In this document: piece after piece, positions 34,125 to 42,945 of the stretch
Layout of the letters: every line of letters begins with the position of its first letter
Numbering within the stretch: position 1 is the stretch's first letter
NCBI GenBank assembly: GCA_002898315.1
Contig: BEHV01000010.1
Span: 1 to 64,000 of the forward strand
DNA: 64,000 nt
From: a bacterium HR19
GTDB taxonomy: Bacteria; Calescibacteriota; Calescibacteriia; Calescibacteriales; Calescibacteriaceae
Direction of reading: 5' to 3'
Program-made: the position numbers and the translations under genes
Notes under the pieces: generated by a model
What the model was told of the DNA's origin: nothing
What the model saw: the letters and a program-made list of their open reading frames with translations, nothing else
The model's database searches: none

Positions 34125-35501
34125 CTATTGATAGAGGATTGATACAGATTTTATATTTACGAATTCAAGAATTCCATACCTTCCGAGTTCCCGTCCTATT
34201 CCAGATTTTTTAACTCCGCCGAAGGGCAATCTCGGATCGCTCCTCACCATCTGATTTATAAAAACGTTCCCAGCTTCAATGAACTTTGCTATCTCTTTTG
34301 CTCTTTGAATGTTCTTTGTGAATACAGCAGCACCGAGACCGAATTCGGTTTTATTTGCAAGTTCAATTGCTTCTTCTTCTGTTCTGAACTTGAAGATCGG
34401 CATTATCGGAGCAAATGTTTCTTCTTTGAAAACAGGAGAACTCACATCTGCTCCCTCTATTATTGCAGGGGAGAGGAAAAATCCTACATCGGTTATTCTT
34501 CTGCCTCCCTCAACTTTTGCGCCGGATTTCTCTGTTTCTCTCACTATTCGCAGAGCATTTTCAAGAAGGTCCCTTCTTGCTATCGGACCTACATCTACAT
34601 TTTCCATCGGGTTCCCTATTTTTATTTTTCTTATTCTCTCTTTCACTCCTTTTACGAACTCGTTGTATATTTTTTCGTGGACTATAAATCTTTTTGCTGC
34701 TATACAGCTTTGTCCTGAGTTTATTATTCTTGCTCTCACACCTGTTTCTATTGCTTTCTCAATATCTGCATCTTCAAACACAATAAAAGGGTCGCTTCCG
34801 CCGAGTTCAAGAACAATCGGCTTTATGTTTTTGCCTGCTATCTCTCCTACCGCCTCCCCAGCTCTCACACTGCCAGTTAAAGATACCCCATCAACAAAAG
34901 TTATAATATCTTTCACATCTTTTTCCTTCAAGAAGATGCTTATAAGCATTCCATCTTCGTATCTTGAAAATATCTCTTGAATTTTTTTTGAGCATAAAAA
35001 GGTGTTCGGTGCGTGTTTCAGAACAACAACATTCCCAGCAGCTATTGCGGGAATTGCGCATCTTATCACCTGCCAGAAAGGAAAATTCCACGGCATTATA
35101 GCAAGTATTACTCCAAGAGGGTCAAACTCAACATAGCTTTCATCTGCTTCTGTTTTCACATATTCTGGTTCAAGAAATTTTTTTGCGTTTTGTGCGAAAA
35201 AATAGCACGCGGTAGCGCACTTTTCTACTTCACTCTCCGCCTGCGCTATGGGTTTCCCCATCTCATTTGTGATAAGCTCTGCATACTCCCTTTTGTTCTT
35301 CATCAGGTCATCTCCGATCTTTCTTATCACTTCGCATCTTTTCTCTATCGGCTTTTTTCTCCACTCCAGAAATTTCTCTCTCAAAAACTCTATCTTTTTT
35401 ATCGCTTCATCTTTTGTTTCGTATCTATGTTCTGCAATTATTTCTTCTGTTGCCGGATTTTGAGATATAGCTACTTCTGAACCATCTTTACCCGACATCA
35501 T
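34125..35501 (-). CDS. NAD(P)-dependent aldehyde dehydrogenase, succinate-semialdehyde type
   Basis: A 458-residue aldehyde dehydrogenase. The cofactor-binding segment is IMPWNFPFWQVIRCAIPAIAAGNVVVLKHAP; the catalytic Glu is in LELGGSDPF, and the nucleophile Cys in NSGQSCIAAKRF. The FPFW segment and the SGQSCIAAKR loop point to the succinate-semialdehyde dehydrogenase group (GabD/SSADH), which makes succinate from the semialdehyde. The ATG pair at 35496-35501 has no clear ribosome site; a palindrome starts three bases upstream. The substrate remains an inference. Confidence 0.85.
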   Translation of the reverse strand: MMSGKDGSEVAISQNPATEEIIAEHRYETKDEAIKKIEFLREKFLEWRKKPIEKRCEVIRKIGDDLMKNKREYAELITNEMGKPIAQAESEVEKCATACYFFAQNAKKFLEPEYVKTEADESYVEFDPLGVILAIMPWNFPFWQVIRCAIPAIAAGNVVVLKHAPNTFLCSKKIQEIFSRYEDGMLISIFLKEKDVKDIITFVDGVSLTGSVRAGEAVGEIAGKNIKPIVLELGGSDPFIVFEDADIEKAIETGVRARIINSGQSCIAAKRFIVHEKIYNEFVKGVKERIRKIKIGNPMENVDVGPIARRDLLENALRIVRETEKSGAKVEGGRRITDVGFFLSPAIIEGADVSSPVFKEETFAPIMPIFKFRTEEEAIELANKTEFGLGAAVFTKNIQRAKEIAKFIEAGNVFINQMVRSDPRLPFGGVKKSGIGRELGRYGILEFVNIKSVSILYQ

Positions 35502-35503
35502 AT

Positions 35504-35520
35504 TCAGTTATTTTAACTGA
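35504..35520. promoter_or_regulatory. inverted repeat touching the aldehyde dehydrogenase start, possible operator
   Basis: TCAGTTA and TAACTGA are perfect inverted arms seven bases long with a three-base centre. The repeat ends three bases before the first ATG of the aldehyde dehydrogenase. Its position where a ribosome site would be fits a repressor operator or an RNA hairpin that blocks initiation. There is no direct evidence. Confidence 0.4.
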
Positions 35521-35799
35521 TATTTTCAGATTTTATTTTATAGCACTTTTTTTGATTTAAAGTTGTCTTTGCTTAAATTTGCTTTTACTAACAATTTCAC
35601 AAAATTTTGACTTCGCACGCAAAAAGTATTAATATATATATGAAAAAGCTGGTTTTTCAGAATCTTTCCGGGGTCAAAACCTAATCAAATACGGGGTTCA
35701 AAAATCAAAACGGGGAAAAAAACGAGGTTTGATGTTTTCGGCTTGCTCAAATAACGGGAAAACTACGGGGTGATATTTTATAGGAAAGGAGGTGATGCT
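35521..35799 (+). promoter_or_regulatory. promoter and long leader with repeated ACGGGG motifs
   Basis: A promoter with TTGACT (35607-35612) and TAATAT (35630-35635), 17 bases apart, should start transcription near 35642. The start is followed at once by a hairpin, TGAAAAA and TTTTTCA with a five-base loop (35641-35659). The 140-base leader then carries ACGGGG or close variants at 35668, 35691, 35710, 35722, 35754 and 35765. Bases 35521-35600 are AT-rich and show nothing else. The leader ends in an AGGAAAGGAGGTGAT ribosome site. Confidence 0.5.
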
Positions 35800-36243
35800 A
35801 TGGTGAAAAACAGAACAAAAATAATGTTTGAATCCATAGTGCAGAGCTACGGGCTGATCCCACTTCTTATATCAATAGCGATCTTTGGTTTTATCTTCCC
35901 TTTTGCGGTGTGCGGATTAGGTAAAGTAGGGGAGTTTTTGTTCTTCATAATTTTCGGATACAAAAAAAACTTTGCTGTGGCATGTGAAATGAAAAACTTT
36001 GTTCTGTCTTTAAATCCACTACTTATTGTTCCGTTATCTATGGTGATCGGCTCTTTCTTTTTTGGTTTTCTGGTTATTCTTATAGATTCTATATCTCCGA
36101 GGTTCTTTGAATCAAAAATGCTTGATTCCCTCTACCAAAGATATGTTCTCGCCAAATTACAAGGCAACATGGAGCTTGCAAAAAAGATACACAGAAAAAT
36201 AAGCGAGATTTATTTCTATATGGCTACGAATAAAGTGAGATGA
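35800..36243 (+). CDS. small two-helix membrane protein of unknown function
   Basis: I do not recognise this 147-residue protein. Two hydrophobic helices, about residues 18-35 and 78-98, with a short loop between that has two cysteines (residues about 37 and 60) probably outside, would place both ends in the cytoplasm. The C-terminal 45 residues are charged and helical. I chose the ATG behind the perfect AAGGAGGTGAT site at 35786-35796; the frame extends ten residues further back. It has a long structured leader, which is unusual for this window. Confidence 0.6.
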   Translation: MVKNRTKIMFESIVQSYGLIPLLISIAIFGFIFPFAVCGLGKVGEFLFFIIFGYKKNFAVACEMKNFVLSLNPLLIVPLSMVIGSFFFGFLVILIDSISPRFFESKMLDSLYQRYVLAKLQGNMELAKKIHRKISEIYFYMATNKVR

Positions 36244-36388
36244 ACATGTTAGATATGCTCAAATCAGTCCAGTGTTGATTGAAAAATCTGAATGAATGAG
36301 GGAGGAATCAGAGGGATAACTATTATTTTACGGTTTTGAATTCTGAAAAAACGCTCAAATTCTATCCTTACGGTTAAAATAAAATTTT

Positions 36389-38023
36389 ATGGAAAAAAAA
36401 TCAAGCCCAGAAGATAAAAAGGGTGGTGAGAGAAGAAAAATTTTCATTTATGATACGACGCTGAGAGATGGCTCACAGGGTCTCGGTTACTCATGGACGC
36501 TTGAAGATAAATTGAAAATAGCAAAGGTTCTTGACGATTTTGGGGTTGACTATATTGAAGGGGGCTGGCCGGGGTCTAATCCAAAAGATGAAGAGTTCTT
36601 CAAACTGATGCGCGGGGAGAGTTTGAAAAAAGCGAAGCTTGTTGCCTTCGGCTCAACTTGTAGGCAGGGAAAAAAAGCAGAAAACGATGAGCAACTCAGA
36701 AAGCTCGTTTCCGCTGATACCCCAACTATAACCATATACGGAAAATCATGGACCCTACATGTTGAAAAAGTTCTCAGAACAACTCTTGAAGAAAATCTGA
36801 GAATGATAAAGGAATCTGTAAAGTTTTTGAAAAATGAGGGAAGAGAAGTTATATTTGATGCTGAACATTTTTTTGACGGCTTCAGATACGATAAAACCTA
36901 TGCAGTAAAATGTATTGAGAGCGCTATTGAAGGTGGAGCTGATTGGGTTGTTCTGTGTGATACCAACGGTGGTTCTCTCCCGTGGTTTGTAAGACAGACA
37001 GTTGAGGAGATTATCAGTCTTTTCCCCGAAACCAAATTCGGAATTCATGTACACAACGACCTTGACCTTGCTGTTATAAACTCTATTGAAGCTGTAAGGG
37101 CAGGAGTTGCACAAGTTCAAGGCACAATAAACGGACTCGGAGAAAGATGTGGGAATGCAAATTTGACATCAATAATTCCTATCTTGAAGTTCAAGATGGG
37201 ATTTGATATATCTCCGGATGTTTCAAAACTGAAAGAGGTATCAGATTTCATATGGGAGCTATCAAATGTCTCTCCTCCGAAAAATCAGCCATTTGTTGGA
37301 GAGTCAGCTTTTGCTCATAAAGGGGGCGTTCATATAGACGCTGTTTCAAAAGAGATTTCTTCTTATGAGCATATGAATCCGGAACTTGTTGGGAATAAGA
37401 GAAAGATTTTAGTTTCAGACCTTGCTGGAAAAACCGCCATAAAACTCAAACTTCAAGAGCTTGGTTTTGAACCAGATGATAAGGTTGCTAAAAAGATCCT
37501 TGAAAAGATAAAGCATCTTGAGAAGGAGGGATATGATTTTGAAATGGCTGATGCTTCTTTATATATCCTTATTCTTGAGGAGCTCGGAAAAAAACCGAAA
37601 TTTTTTGATTTTGAAAGCTTCACCGTCCTTATATACAGATCAGAAAACGAAGAAGGAAAAGAGTCGGGAAGCGATATACATTGTCAAGCAACGGTTAGAT
37701 TATCGGTAGACGGTATAAGAGAACACACTGCATCTGACGGAAATGGTCCTGTGAACGCTCTTGATAAAGCTCTGCGAAAAGCACTTGAAAAGTTCTTCCC
37801 GGAAATAAAAGAGATAGAGCTTACAGATTTCAGAGTAAGAGTTGTATCTGGAAGTCAAGGCACCGGAGCAAAAGTGAGGGTCTTTATAGAGTCAAGCGAT
37901 AAGAGAAGAAGATGGGGAACAGTAGGTGTTTCAGAGAACATAATTCAGGCATCATGGAAAGCTCTTATGGACTCAATAGAGTATAAGCTCATTCTTGAAA
38001 GAACAAATATACTGAGAAAGTGA
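36389..38023 (+). CDS. cimA: (R)-citramalate synthase
   Basis: A 544-residue enzyme of the isopropylmalate synthase family. YDTTLRDGSQGLGYSWTLEDKL near the start and DYIEGGWPGSNPKDEEFF are specific to citramalate synthase of the CimA type rather than LeuA. The metal ligands sit in the DTTLRDG and HVHNDLDLAV segments. A C-terminal regulatory domain of about 120 residues ends the protein and usually binds isoleucine. It condenses pyruvate and acetyl-CoA, the first step of a threonine-independent isoleucine pathway. A TAAAAT box lies eight bases before the ATG. No other leucine or isoleucine genes are adjacent. Confidence 0.92.
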   Translation: MEKKSSPEDKKGGERRKIFIYDTTLRDGSQGLGYSWTLEDKLKIAKVLDDFGVDYIEGGWPGSNPKDEEFFKLMRGESLKKAKLVAFGSTCRQGKKAENDEQLRKLVSADTPTITIYGKSWTLHVEKVLRTTLEENLRMIKESVKFLKNEGREVIFDAEHFFDGFRYDKTYAVKCIESAIEGGADWVVLCDTNGGSLPWFVRQTVEEIISLFPETKFGIHVHNDLDLAVINSIEAVRAGVAQVQGTINGLGERCGNANLTSIIPILKFKMGFDISPDVSKLKEVSDFIWELSNVSPPKNQPFVGESAFAHKGGVHIDAVSKEISSYEHMNPELVGNKRKILVSDLAGKTAIKLKLQELGFEPDDKVAKKILEKIKHLEKEGYDFEMADASLYILILEELGKKPKFFDFESFTVLIYRSENEEGKESGSDIHCQATVRLSVDGIREHTASDGNGPVNALDKALRKALEKFFPEIKEIELTDFRVRVVSGSQGTGAKVRVFIESSDKRRRWGTVGVSENIIQASWKALMDSIEYKLILERTNILRK

Positions 38024-38030
38024 GAAGATT

Positions 38031-38052
38031 AATTTCTCCGATAGCGGAAATT
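38031..38052. terminator. possible bidirectional terminator between cimA and folC
   Basis: The two genes converge here. AATTT and AAATT arms flank a CCG/CGG stem with a two-base bulge and a four-base loop. A TTTT tract follows on the plus strand. The hairpin is short and weak, so this is tentative. Confidence 0.35.
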
Positions 38053-38053
38053 T

Positions 38054-39322
38054 TCAATGGCTTCCCTTTTTTATTATGTTTTTCTTTATCGTTGCAAATA
38101 CGGGGTACAAATAAAATGTTCCTGTTATCACGAGAGGTTCTTTTTCAGAGACAGCAGTAGCAAAATCAACTATCTCTTCATACGGTATTTTGTGAGCGTT
38201 AATTCCTTTTGATTTTGCAAACTGGTATATTTTATCTTCTTCTTCCCATTCTTCGTCTGGGTAGCGAGTGATATAGAGATTTTTGATTTTTGGTGAGAGT
38301 ATATCTAAAAATTTTTCCCATTTCTTGTTTTTTTTGAATGAAACAAGGAAGTTGAACTTTTCATCTGGCAGAGATAAAAGTAAGCATTTTGCCGAAATAG
38401 GGTTATGACCTCCATCGTATATGATGTTTTGAAAAACTTCAAACCTTCCTTTGATTCTTCTTATATCGTATGAGAAAGTTCTTTTTTCTTTTCCGAAGAA
38501 GTTTTTGAGGACGAAGAAAGAGGTGAACGAAGATAAAACGGCGTTTTCAACAAAAGGTCTGACGCCAAAAAAATCAGTTAAAATCTCTCCATACTTCCTT
38601 TCCCTTATTTTTATTGAAATCTTCTCGTAGAAGTGATATTTTTTTATTTTGTCGAGCGAGAATGAGAAATCGTTTATTATTTCTCCTTTTGATACAGAGC
38701 TTATTGCTGAAAACTGCTCTTCGCCTTCTTTGTGTATTGTTATGCGCGTTGATTCTGGGGGTACGCAAAGAGCTTTTTCAAGTGCGATTGAGAAAAGTGA
38801 GTTCCCGAGAAGATCTTCGTGGTCAAAGTCAATCCTTGATATTACCGCAAGGGGGGAGCGAGCGAGAGAAACCGCATCAAGCCTTCCTCCAAGACCTATC
38901 TCAAGACAAGCGAAATCTACTCTCTTTTCAGCAAAATACAAAAAAGCTAACGCAGTAGCATGCTCAAAATATGTGAGTTCAACACCTAACTTTTTTTCCG
39001 CTTCTGATACAAGATAAGAAAAATCATATAAATCTTCATCTGAAATCTCTTCCTCTTTCATATCAGAAACAATTTTTATCCTTTCTGAGAACCTTTCAAG
39101 GTGTGGGGAAGTGTAAAGTCCGACTTTCAGAAAACGAGAAAGCTCAAACGCAATTTGGGTTGTGATCTGACCTTTGCCCACTGTTCCGGCAATCGTGAGA
39201 GATAAGAACCTTTTTTGAGGATTCCCAAAATATGAGAGAATCTTTTCCAGCCTTTCAAGTCCCAAAATTATTTTTCCTTCTTTTTTCAGGAAAATAGGTG
39301 GAACTATTTGGTTGGCAGTCAT
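38054..39322 (-). CDS. folC: bifunctional folylpolyglutamate / dihydrofolate synthase
   Basis: A 422-residue Mur-ligase-like enzyme that adds glutamate to folates. The P-loop is unusual, GTVGKGQIT instead of the common GTNGKGS. Other motifs are standard: TSPHLERFSERI, EIGLGGRLDAVS with the Glu/Gly pair, DFDHEDLLGNS, and FEVFQNIIYDGGHNP in the C-terminal domain. It ends in TGTFYLYP. It lies downstream of a cheY-like gene on the same strand, 68 bases apart. Confidence 0.9.
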   Translation of the reverse strand: MTANQIVPPIFLKKEGKIILGLERLEKILSYFGNPQKRFLSLTIAGTVGKGQITTQIAFELSRFLKVGLYTSPHLERFSERIKIVSDMKEEEISDEDLYDFSYLVSEAEKKLGVELTYFEHATALAFLYFAEKRVDFACLEIGLGGRLDAVSLARSPLAVISRIDFDHEDLLGNSLFSIALEKALCVPPESTRITIHKEGEEQFSAISSVSKGEIINDFSFSLDKIKKYHFYEKISIKIRERKYGEILTDFFGVRPFVENAVLSSFTSFFVLKNFFGKEKRTFSYDIRRIKGRFEVFQNIIYDGGHNPISAKCLLLSLPDEKFNFLVSFKKNKKWEKFLDILSPKIKNLYITRYPDEEWEEEDKIYQFAKSKGINAHKIPYEEIVDFATAVSEKEPLVITGTFYLYPVFATIKKNIIKKGSH

Positions 39323-39390
39323 ACCTGAAATATTTTAGATGTGGAATTTTATAAAATTGCCGGATCAGGAAAGATTGATGAGATGTTTTG

Positions 39391-39786
39391 CTATTCAGAT
39401 TTTTCTTTCCATGATTCTGCGAGTTTATCTTTAAGTGTGCCGGGTTTGAATGGTTTTACTATGTAATTTGTAACTCCTTCTTGTATTGCAGCTATGACTT
39501 TATCTTTTTCTGCCTCTGCGGTTACCATTATGACCGGGGTATCTTTATAAGCTGGTATTTTTCTTAACTCACGCAGAACATCTATTCCCTGCATAATGGG
39601 CATATTCCAATCTAAAAACACTATGTCAAATTTTTCTGCTTTCAGCTTTTCAAGAGCTTGAATCCCGTTTTCTGCATCTTTCACATTTGTGTATCCAAGC
39701 TTAGATAGTATGTCTTTTATTATGTTTCTTATCATGGGTTGGTCATCTACCACGAGTATTTTTACATCCTTTGGAGGCAGAGGCAT
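39391..39786 (-). CDS. single-domain response regulator, CheY-like
   Basis: A 131-residue receiver domain with no output domain. The acidic pair in VVDDQPMIRN, the phospho-acceptor Asp in VFLDWNMP, the Thr in MVTAEA and the Lys in IVKPF are all in place. The order and length fit CheY, which binds FliM at the flagellar motor. Flagellar genes are present in this window, but no chemotaxis kinase is adjacent, so another phosphorelay role is open. Confidence 0.9.
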   Translation of the reverse strand: MPLPPKDVKILVVDDQPMIRNIIKDILSKLGYTNVKDAENGIQALEKLKAEKFDIVFLDWNMPIMQGIDVLRELRKIPAYKDTPVIMVTAEAEKDKVIAAIQEGVTNYIVKPFKPGTLKDKLAESWKEKSE

Positions 39787-39924
39787 ACCTTATATAAATT
39801 TTACTTTTTTCGGATTTATTTTGACTTTTCTTGATTTATTTTCTTGTGTAGGGAGTATAAAGTTCGTTTAAGTTTGCTAAAAATCGGGTGAAAATTGGGT
39901 AAAAATTCAAGAAAATTTTGTAGA

Positions 39925-39940
39925 ATAAATTAATTTATTT
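39925..39940. promoter_or_regulatory. 16-bp perfect palindrome before the MarR gene, possible operator
   Basis: AATAAATTAATTTATT reads identically on both strands and ends 42 bases before the MarR start. Two copies of AATAGTTA follow it. MarR proteins usually bind such palindromes in their own promoter. The surrounding DNA is very AT-rich, so chance is not excluded. Confidence 0.4.
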
Positions 39941-39982
39941 AATAGTTAGAATAGTTAAATTTGTTAAAAGCTAATTTTTGCT

Positions 39983-40693
39983 ATGAGTGAAGAGAAAGTT
40001 CAAGTAAGGACGGGTGTTGATGAGAATCCTTTTAATCCCATTTTATATGAATATGAAGCTGAGAGCAAGATAATAACGCTTATAGATAAGATATCAAAGA
40101 TAATGAAGGCAAAACTATGGGAAAAGGCGAAAAAATACGGTATAACCGAAACTCAGGGGCAGATTATCCTTCACCTTCTTTTCTCACCCGAGGGAAGAAA
40201 AAACATAAGTTTCATTGCTGAGGAGCTCGGCGTATCAAAACCTACAATATCAAGAGCAGTTGATAACCTGATTGAAAAAGGTTTAGTAGAAAAGTCGGTG
40301 AATCCCTCAAACAGAAGGTCTCATATACTCTCTCTAACCCCAAAGGGAGTTGAAATGTCCATAGAGATTTCAGGATATGCAAAAGATATAAGAAAAGCCA
40401 TAGGGAAAATTGAAAAGGAAAAAAAGAACGAGATATTGCTTTCTTTGCTTCTTATCATATCAAAGATGGTAGAAAATAATTTAGCAAAGCCAATTGCTTC
40501 GTGTATTTTCTGCACCTTTATGGCAGAAGCAAAAGATGGTTCTATGTTCTGCTCAAAACTTAACACATTTATAAAGCCAGAAATAATAAAAATAGATTGC
40601 TCATACTTTGAAAGTAAAATTCCCAAGCAGGAGAAAGAGAGAAAAAAGAGAAAATCAAAAGCCGAAAGAAAAAGTCAGGTTAGCTACTCGTAA
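39983..40693 (+). CDS. MarR-family regulator with a C-terminal four-cysteine motif
   Basis: A 236-residue protein. Residues about 30-150 form a MarR winged helix: the recognition helix region SKPTISRAVDNLIEKGLVEK and the wing with PSNRRSHILSLTPKG are clear. After the dimerisation helices the C-terminus carries C-x2-C-x12-C-x15-C, then a very basic tail rich in Lys and Arg. The four cysteines could hold zinc or an iron-sulfur cluster, making the protein a redox or metal sensor. The gene is divergent from cheY. Confidence 0.85.
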   Translation: MSEEKVQVRTGVDENPFNPILYEYEAESKIITLIDKISKIMKAKLWEKAKKYGITETQGQIILHLLFSPEGRKNISFIAEELGVSKPTISRAVDNLIEKGLVEKSVNPSNRRSHILSLTPKGVEMSIEISGYAKDIRKAIGKIEKEKKNEILLSLLLIISKMVENNLAKPIASCIFCTFMAEAKDGSMFCSKLNTFIKPEIIKIDCSYFESKIPKQEKERKKRKSKAERKSQVSYS

Positions 40694-40707
40694 AATCGTA
40701 AAATTTA

Positions 40708-41865
40708 TCATTTTCTTTGAGAAAGTATAAGCTCTTTGAGTTTTTGAATTATCTCTTTTGTATCTTTTCCAGATTTGATCACGGGTTTCCCATCTACATA
40801 GAAAACCGCGGAAGTTCCTCCTCCTACGACTCCGAAATCTGCTATGTATGATTCTCCTGGTCCATTTACAACACATCCCATAACCGCAACTGAACTTTTT
40901 ATCTTAGACATGATGAGTTCTTTTTCTATCTCTTCTGCTATTGCTATTACATCTATTTGAGTTCTGGCACATGTTGGACAGGCTACGACTTTACCTTCTT
41001 CTTCTCTTATTCCGAGCGACTCTAATATTCTTTTTCCGACTATGACTTCATCAACAGCGGGAGCTGCGAGGGAGACCCGTATGGTATCTCCAACTCCGAG
41101 CCAGAGGAGAATTCCGAGCGCAACTGCGGACCTTGCTGTTCCGGAAAGGCGGGTCCCCGCCTCGGTGACTCCAACATGCAGAGGGTAATCGCTAACCTGT
41201 GAAAAAAGAAGGTAAGCTTTTATGGTATCGTATGGCGAAGAAGATTTGAGCGAAACCTTCATATTGTAGTATCCCATTTTTTCTATCAATTTGACATTAA
41301 AAAGAGCACTCTCGCATAGGGCTTCTGGGGTTGGCTTACCATACCTTTGCAATATTGGTTTTTCAAGTGAGCCAGCATTAACTCCCACACGAATAGGTAT
41401 ATTTTTTTCTTTTGCAAGTTCAACTATTTTTTCAAGATGCTCGAGCCCAGAAACCTTTATGTTTCCCGGATTTATCCTTATGCAATCTGCAAGTCCATCT
41501 TGAAGAACCAAAATGGCTGGGCGAGGACCAAAATGTATATCTGCTACAATAGGAATATTTACCTTATCTCTTACCTTCGCAAGTGATATAACAGATTTCT
41601 CATCAGGAACAGATATTCTGACTATGTCTGCTCCTACATCTTCTATTTCTTTAAGTTCTTTCAAAAGTGCTTCTACATCTTCTGTTGGAGTTTTTGTCAT
41701 GGTCTGAACAGATATTGGAGCATCACCTCCTACATATACATTTCCGACCTTTATTTTTTTCGTTTTTCTGCGTCTTAGCGGACTGAAATACTCGGGCAAA
41801 GATTTGCCATTTTTCAGTTCTTCTATTTTTTCATGGACTTCTTCAAATATTTCTTTTTCGTTCAT
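40708..41865 (-). CDS. ispG: 4-hydroxy-3-methylbut-2-enyl-diphosphate synthase (GcpE/IspG)
   Basis: A 385-residue iron-sulfur enzyme of the MEP isoprenoid pathway. The start RRKTKKIKVGNVYVGGDAPISVQTMTKTPTED is diagnostic. IRINPGNI and GVNAGSLE follow, and the three [4Fe-4S] cysteines lie in CPTCARTQ and GCVVNGPGE. It converts the cyclic diphosphate MEcPP to HMBPP. It is downstream of rplE on the same strand, 82 bases apart. The other MEP genes are not in the window. Confidence 0.96.
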   Translation of the reverse strand: MNEKEIFEEVHEKIEELKNGKSLPEYFSPLRRRKTKKIKVGNVYVGGDAPISVQTMTKTPTEDVEALLKELKEIEDVGADIVRISVPDEKSVISLAKVRDKVNIPIVADIHFGPRPAILVLQDGLADCIRINPGNIKVSGLEHLEKIVELAKEKNIPIRVGVNAGSLEKPILQRYGKPTPEALCESALFNVKLIEKMGYYNMKVSLKSSSPYDTIKAYLLFSQVSDYPLHVGVTEAGTRLSGTARSAVALGILLWLGVGDTIRVSLAAPAVDEVIVGKRILESLGIREEEGKVVACPTCARTQIDVIAIAEEIEKELIMSKIKSSVAVMGCVVNGPGESYIADFGVVGGGTSAVFYVDGKPVIKSGKDTKEIIQKLKELILSQRK

Positions 41866-41947
41866 CTCGGCTGTATCTATTAAAATGTTATCATAAAAAA
41901 GCGAGAACTGAAATTTGTAAGAAAAGTTGTATCTTTGGCTTTTGAGC

Positions 41948-42544
41948 TTAATCTCTAAAAGGCATACCCATAAGTTTCAGAAGTTCTTTTGCTTCTTGGT
42001 CATTATTGGCTGTTGTAACTATTGTTATATTCATACCTTTTACGTACTTTATTTTGGCGTAGGGGACTTCCGGGAAAATTGTGTGTTCCCTTATTCCTAT
42101 GTTGTAGTTTCCTCTCCCATCAAACCCACTTGAGTAGAAACCTTTGAAATCTTTTGCACGTGGCATAGCTACATTTATCAGACGGTCAAAAAAATCATAC
42201 ATCATATTATTTCGCAGTGTTACCACAAGACCTGAAACATCTCCTTTTTTGAGTTGAAACCCAGCTATTGACTTTCTCGCTCTTTTTATGGCGGGCTTTT
42301 GACCTGTTATAAGAGCAAGGTCTTGTATTGCCTCATCTATGTAGCCCGACTCGTTTCTCCATTTTCCAACTCCCATATTCACAACTATTTTGTAAATTCT
42401 CGGAACTTGTAGCGGATTTTCATACTTGAAAATCTCCATCATTTTTGGGACCACAAATTCAAAGTAGTGTTTTTTTAATCTCGGAATATATCTTCCGTTT
42501 TCGGCTTCTTTTTTCCCATGCGATAGTTCCATTTTCTCGTTCAT
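41948..42544 (-). CDS. rplE: 50S ribosomal protein L5
   Basis: A 198-residue L5, slightly longer than the usual 180 because of an N-terminal extension of about 25 residues. The L5 signature VPRIYKIVVNMGVG is near residue 50, and ITGQKPAIKRARKSIAGFQLKKG and MPRAKDFKGFYSSGFDGRGNYNIGIREHTIFPE follow. It contacts 5S rRNA and the P-site tRNA. It is the last gene of the cluster: rpsN, rpsH, rplF and others that normally follow are missing, and ispG comes next. Confidence 0.97.
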   Translation of the reverse strand: MNEKMELSHGKKEAENGRYIPRLKKHYFEFVVPKMMEIFKYENPLQVPRIYKIVVNMGVGKWRNESGYIDEAIQDLALITGQKPAIKRARKSIAGFQLKKGDVSGLVVTLRNNMMYDFFDRLINVAMPRAKDFKGFYSSGFDGRGNYNIGIREHTIFPEVPYAKIKYVKGMNITIVTTANNDQEAKELLKLMGMPFRD

Positions 42545-42591
42545 TATATTTTACCTCCACGGGTTTTTCAAATTAATTTCATTTTCATCTT

Positions 42592-42912
42592 CTAAATCTC
42601 ATCTACTATATCTTGGCACTTTTTACAATATCTTATTTTTTTGCCATTATCAAGCAGTTTGAATCCCACTCTTGCGGGTTTTTTGCATTTCGGGCAGATG
42701 AGCATAAGGTTTGAGATATGAATCTTTCCGTATATTTCTATTATACCGCCTTGGGGTGATTGTGGTGTTGGTCTTACATGCTTTTTCAATCTATTTATAC
42801 CTTCTACGATTGCTCTTTGCTCTTTTGGGAAAACGCGGATGACTCTTCCTGATTTTCCCTTATCTTTACCGGTAAGCACAAAGACCGTATCTCCTGCTTT
42901 TATCTTCTGCAT
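42592..42912 (-). CDS. rplX: 50S ribosomal protein L24, with zinc-ribbon-like end
   Basis: A 106-residue L24. The KOW motif is AGDTVFVLTGKDKGKSGRVIRVFPKEQR, then VEGINRLKKHVRPTPQSPQGGIIE. The C-terminus has two Cys pairs (CPKC and CKKC), a putative zinc ribbon found in some bacterial L24 proteins. L24 starts 50S assembly by binding the 5' end of 23S rRNA. Position between rplN and rplE follows the standard order. Confidence 0.96.
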   Translation of the reverse strand: MQKIKAGDTVFVLTGKDKGKSGRVIRVFPKEQRAIVEGINRLKKHVRPTPQSPQGGIIEIYGKIHISNLMLICPKCKKPARVGFKLLDNGKKIRYCKKCQDIVDEI

Positions 42913-42945
42913 CTTTACTTAACCTTCCTTTCTCTCTCAAAATTT

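Noticed and set aside
35770-35799. Earlier start of the small membrane protein
   Set aside because: These codons hold the GGAGGTGAT ribosome site of the ATG at 35800.
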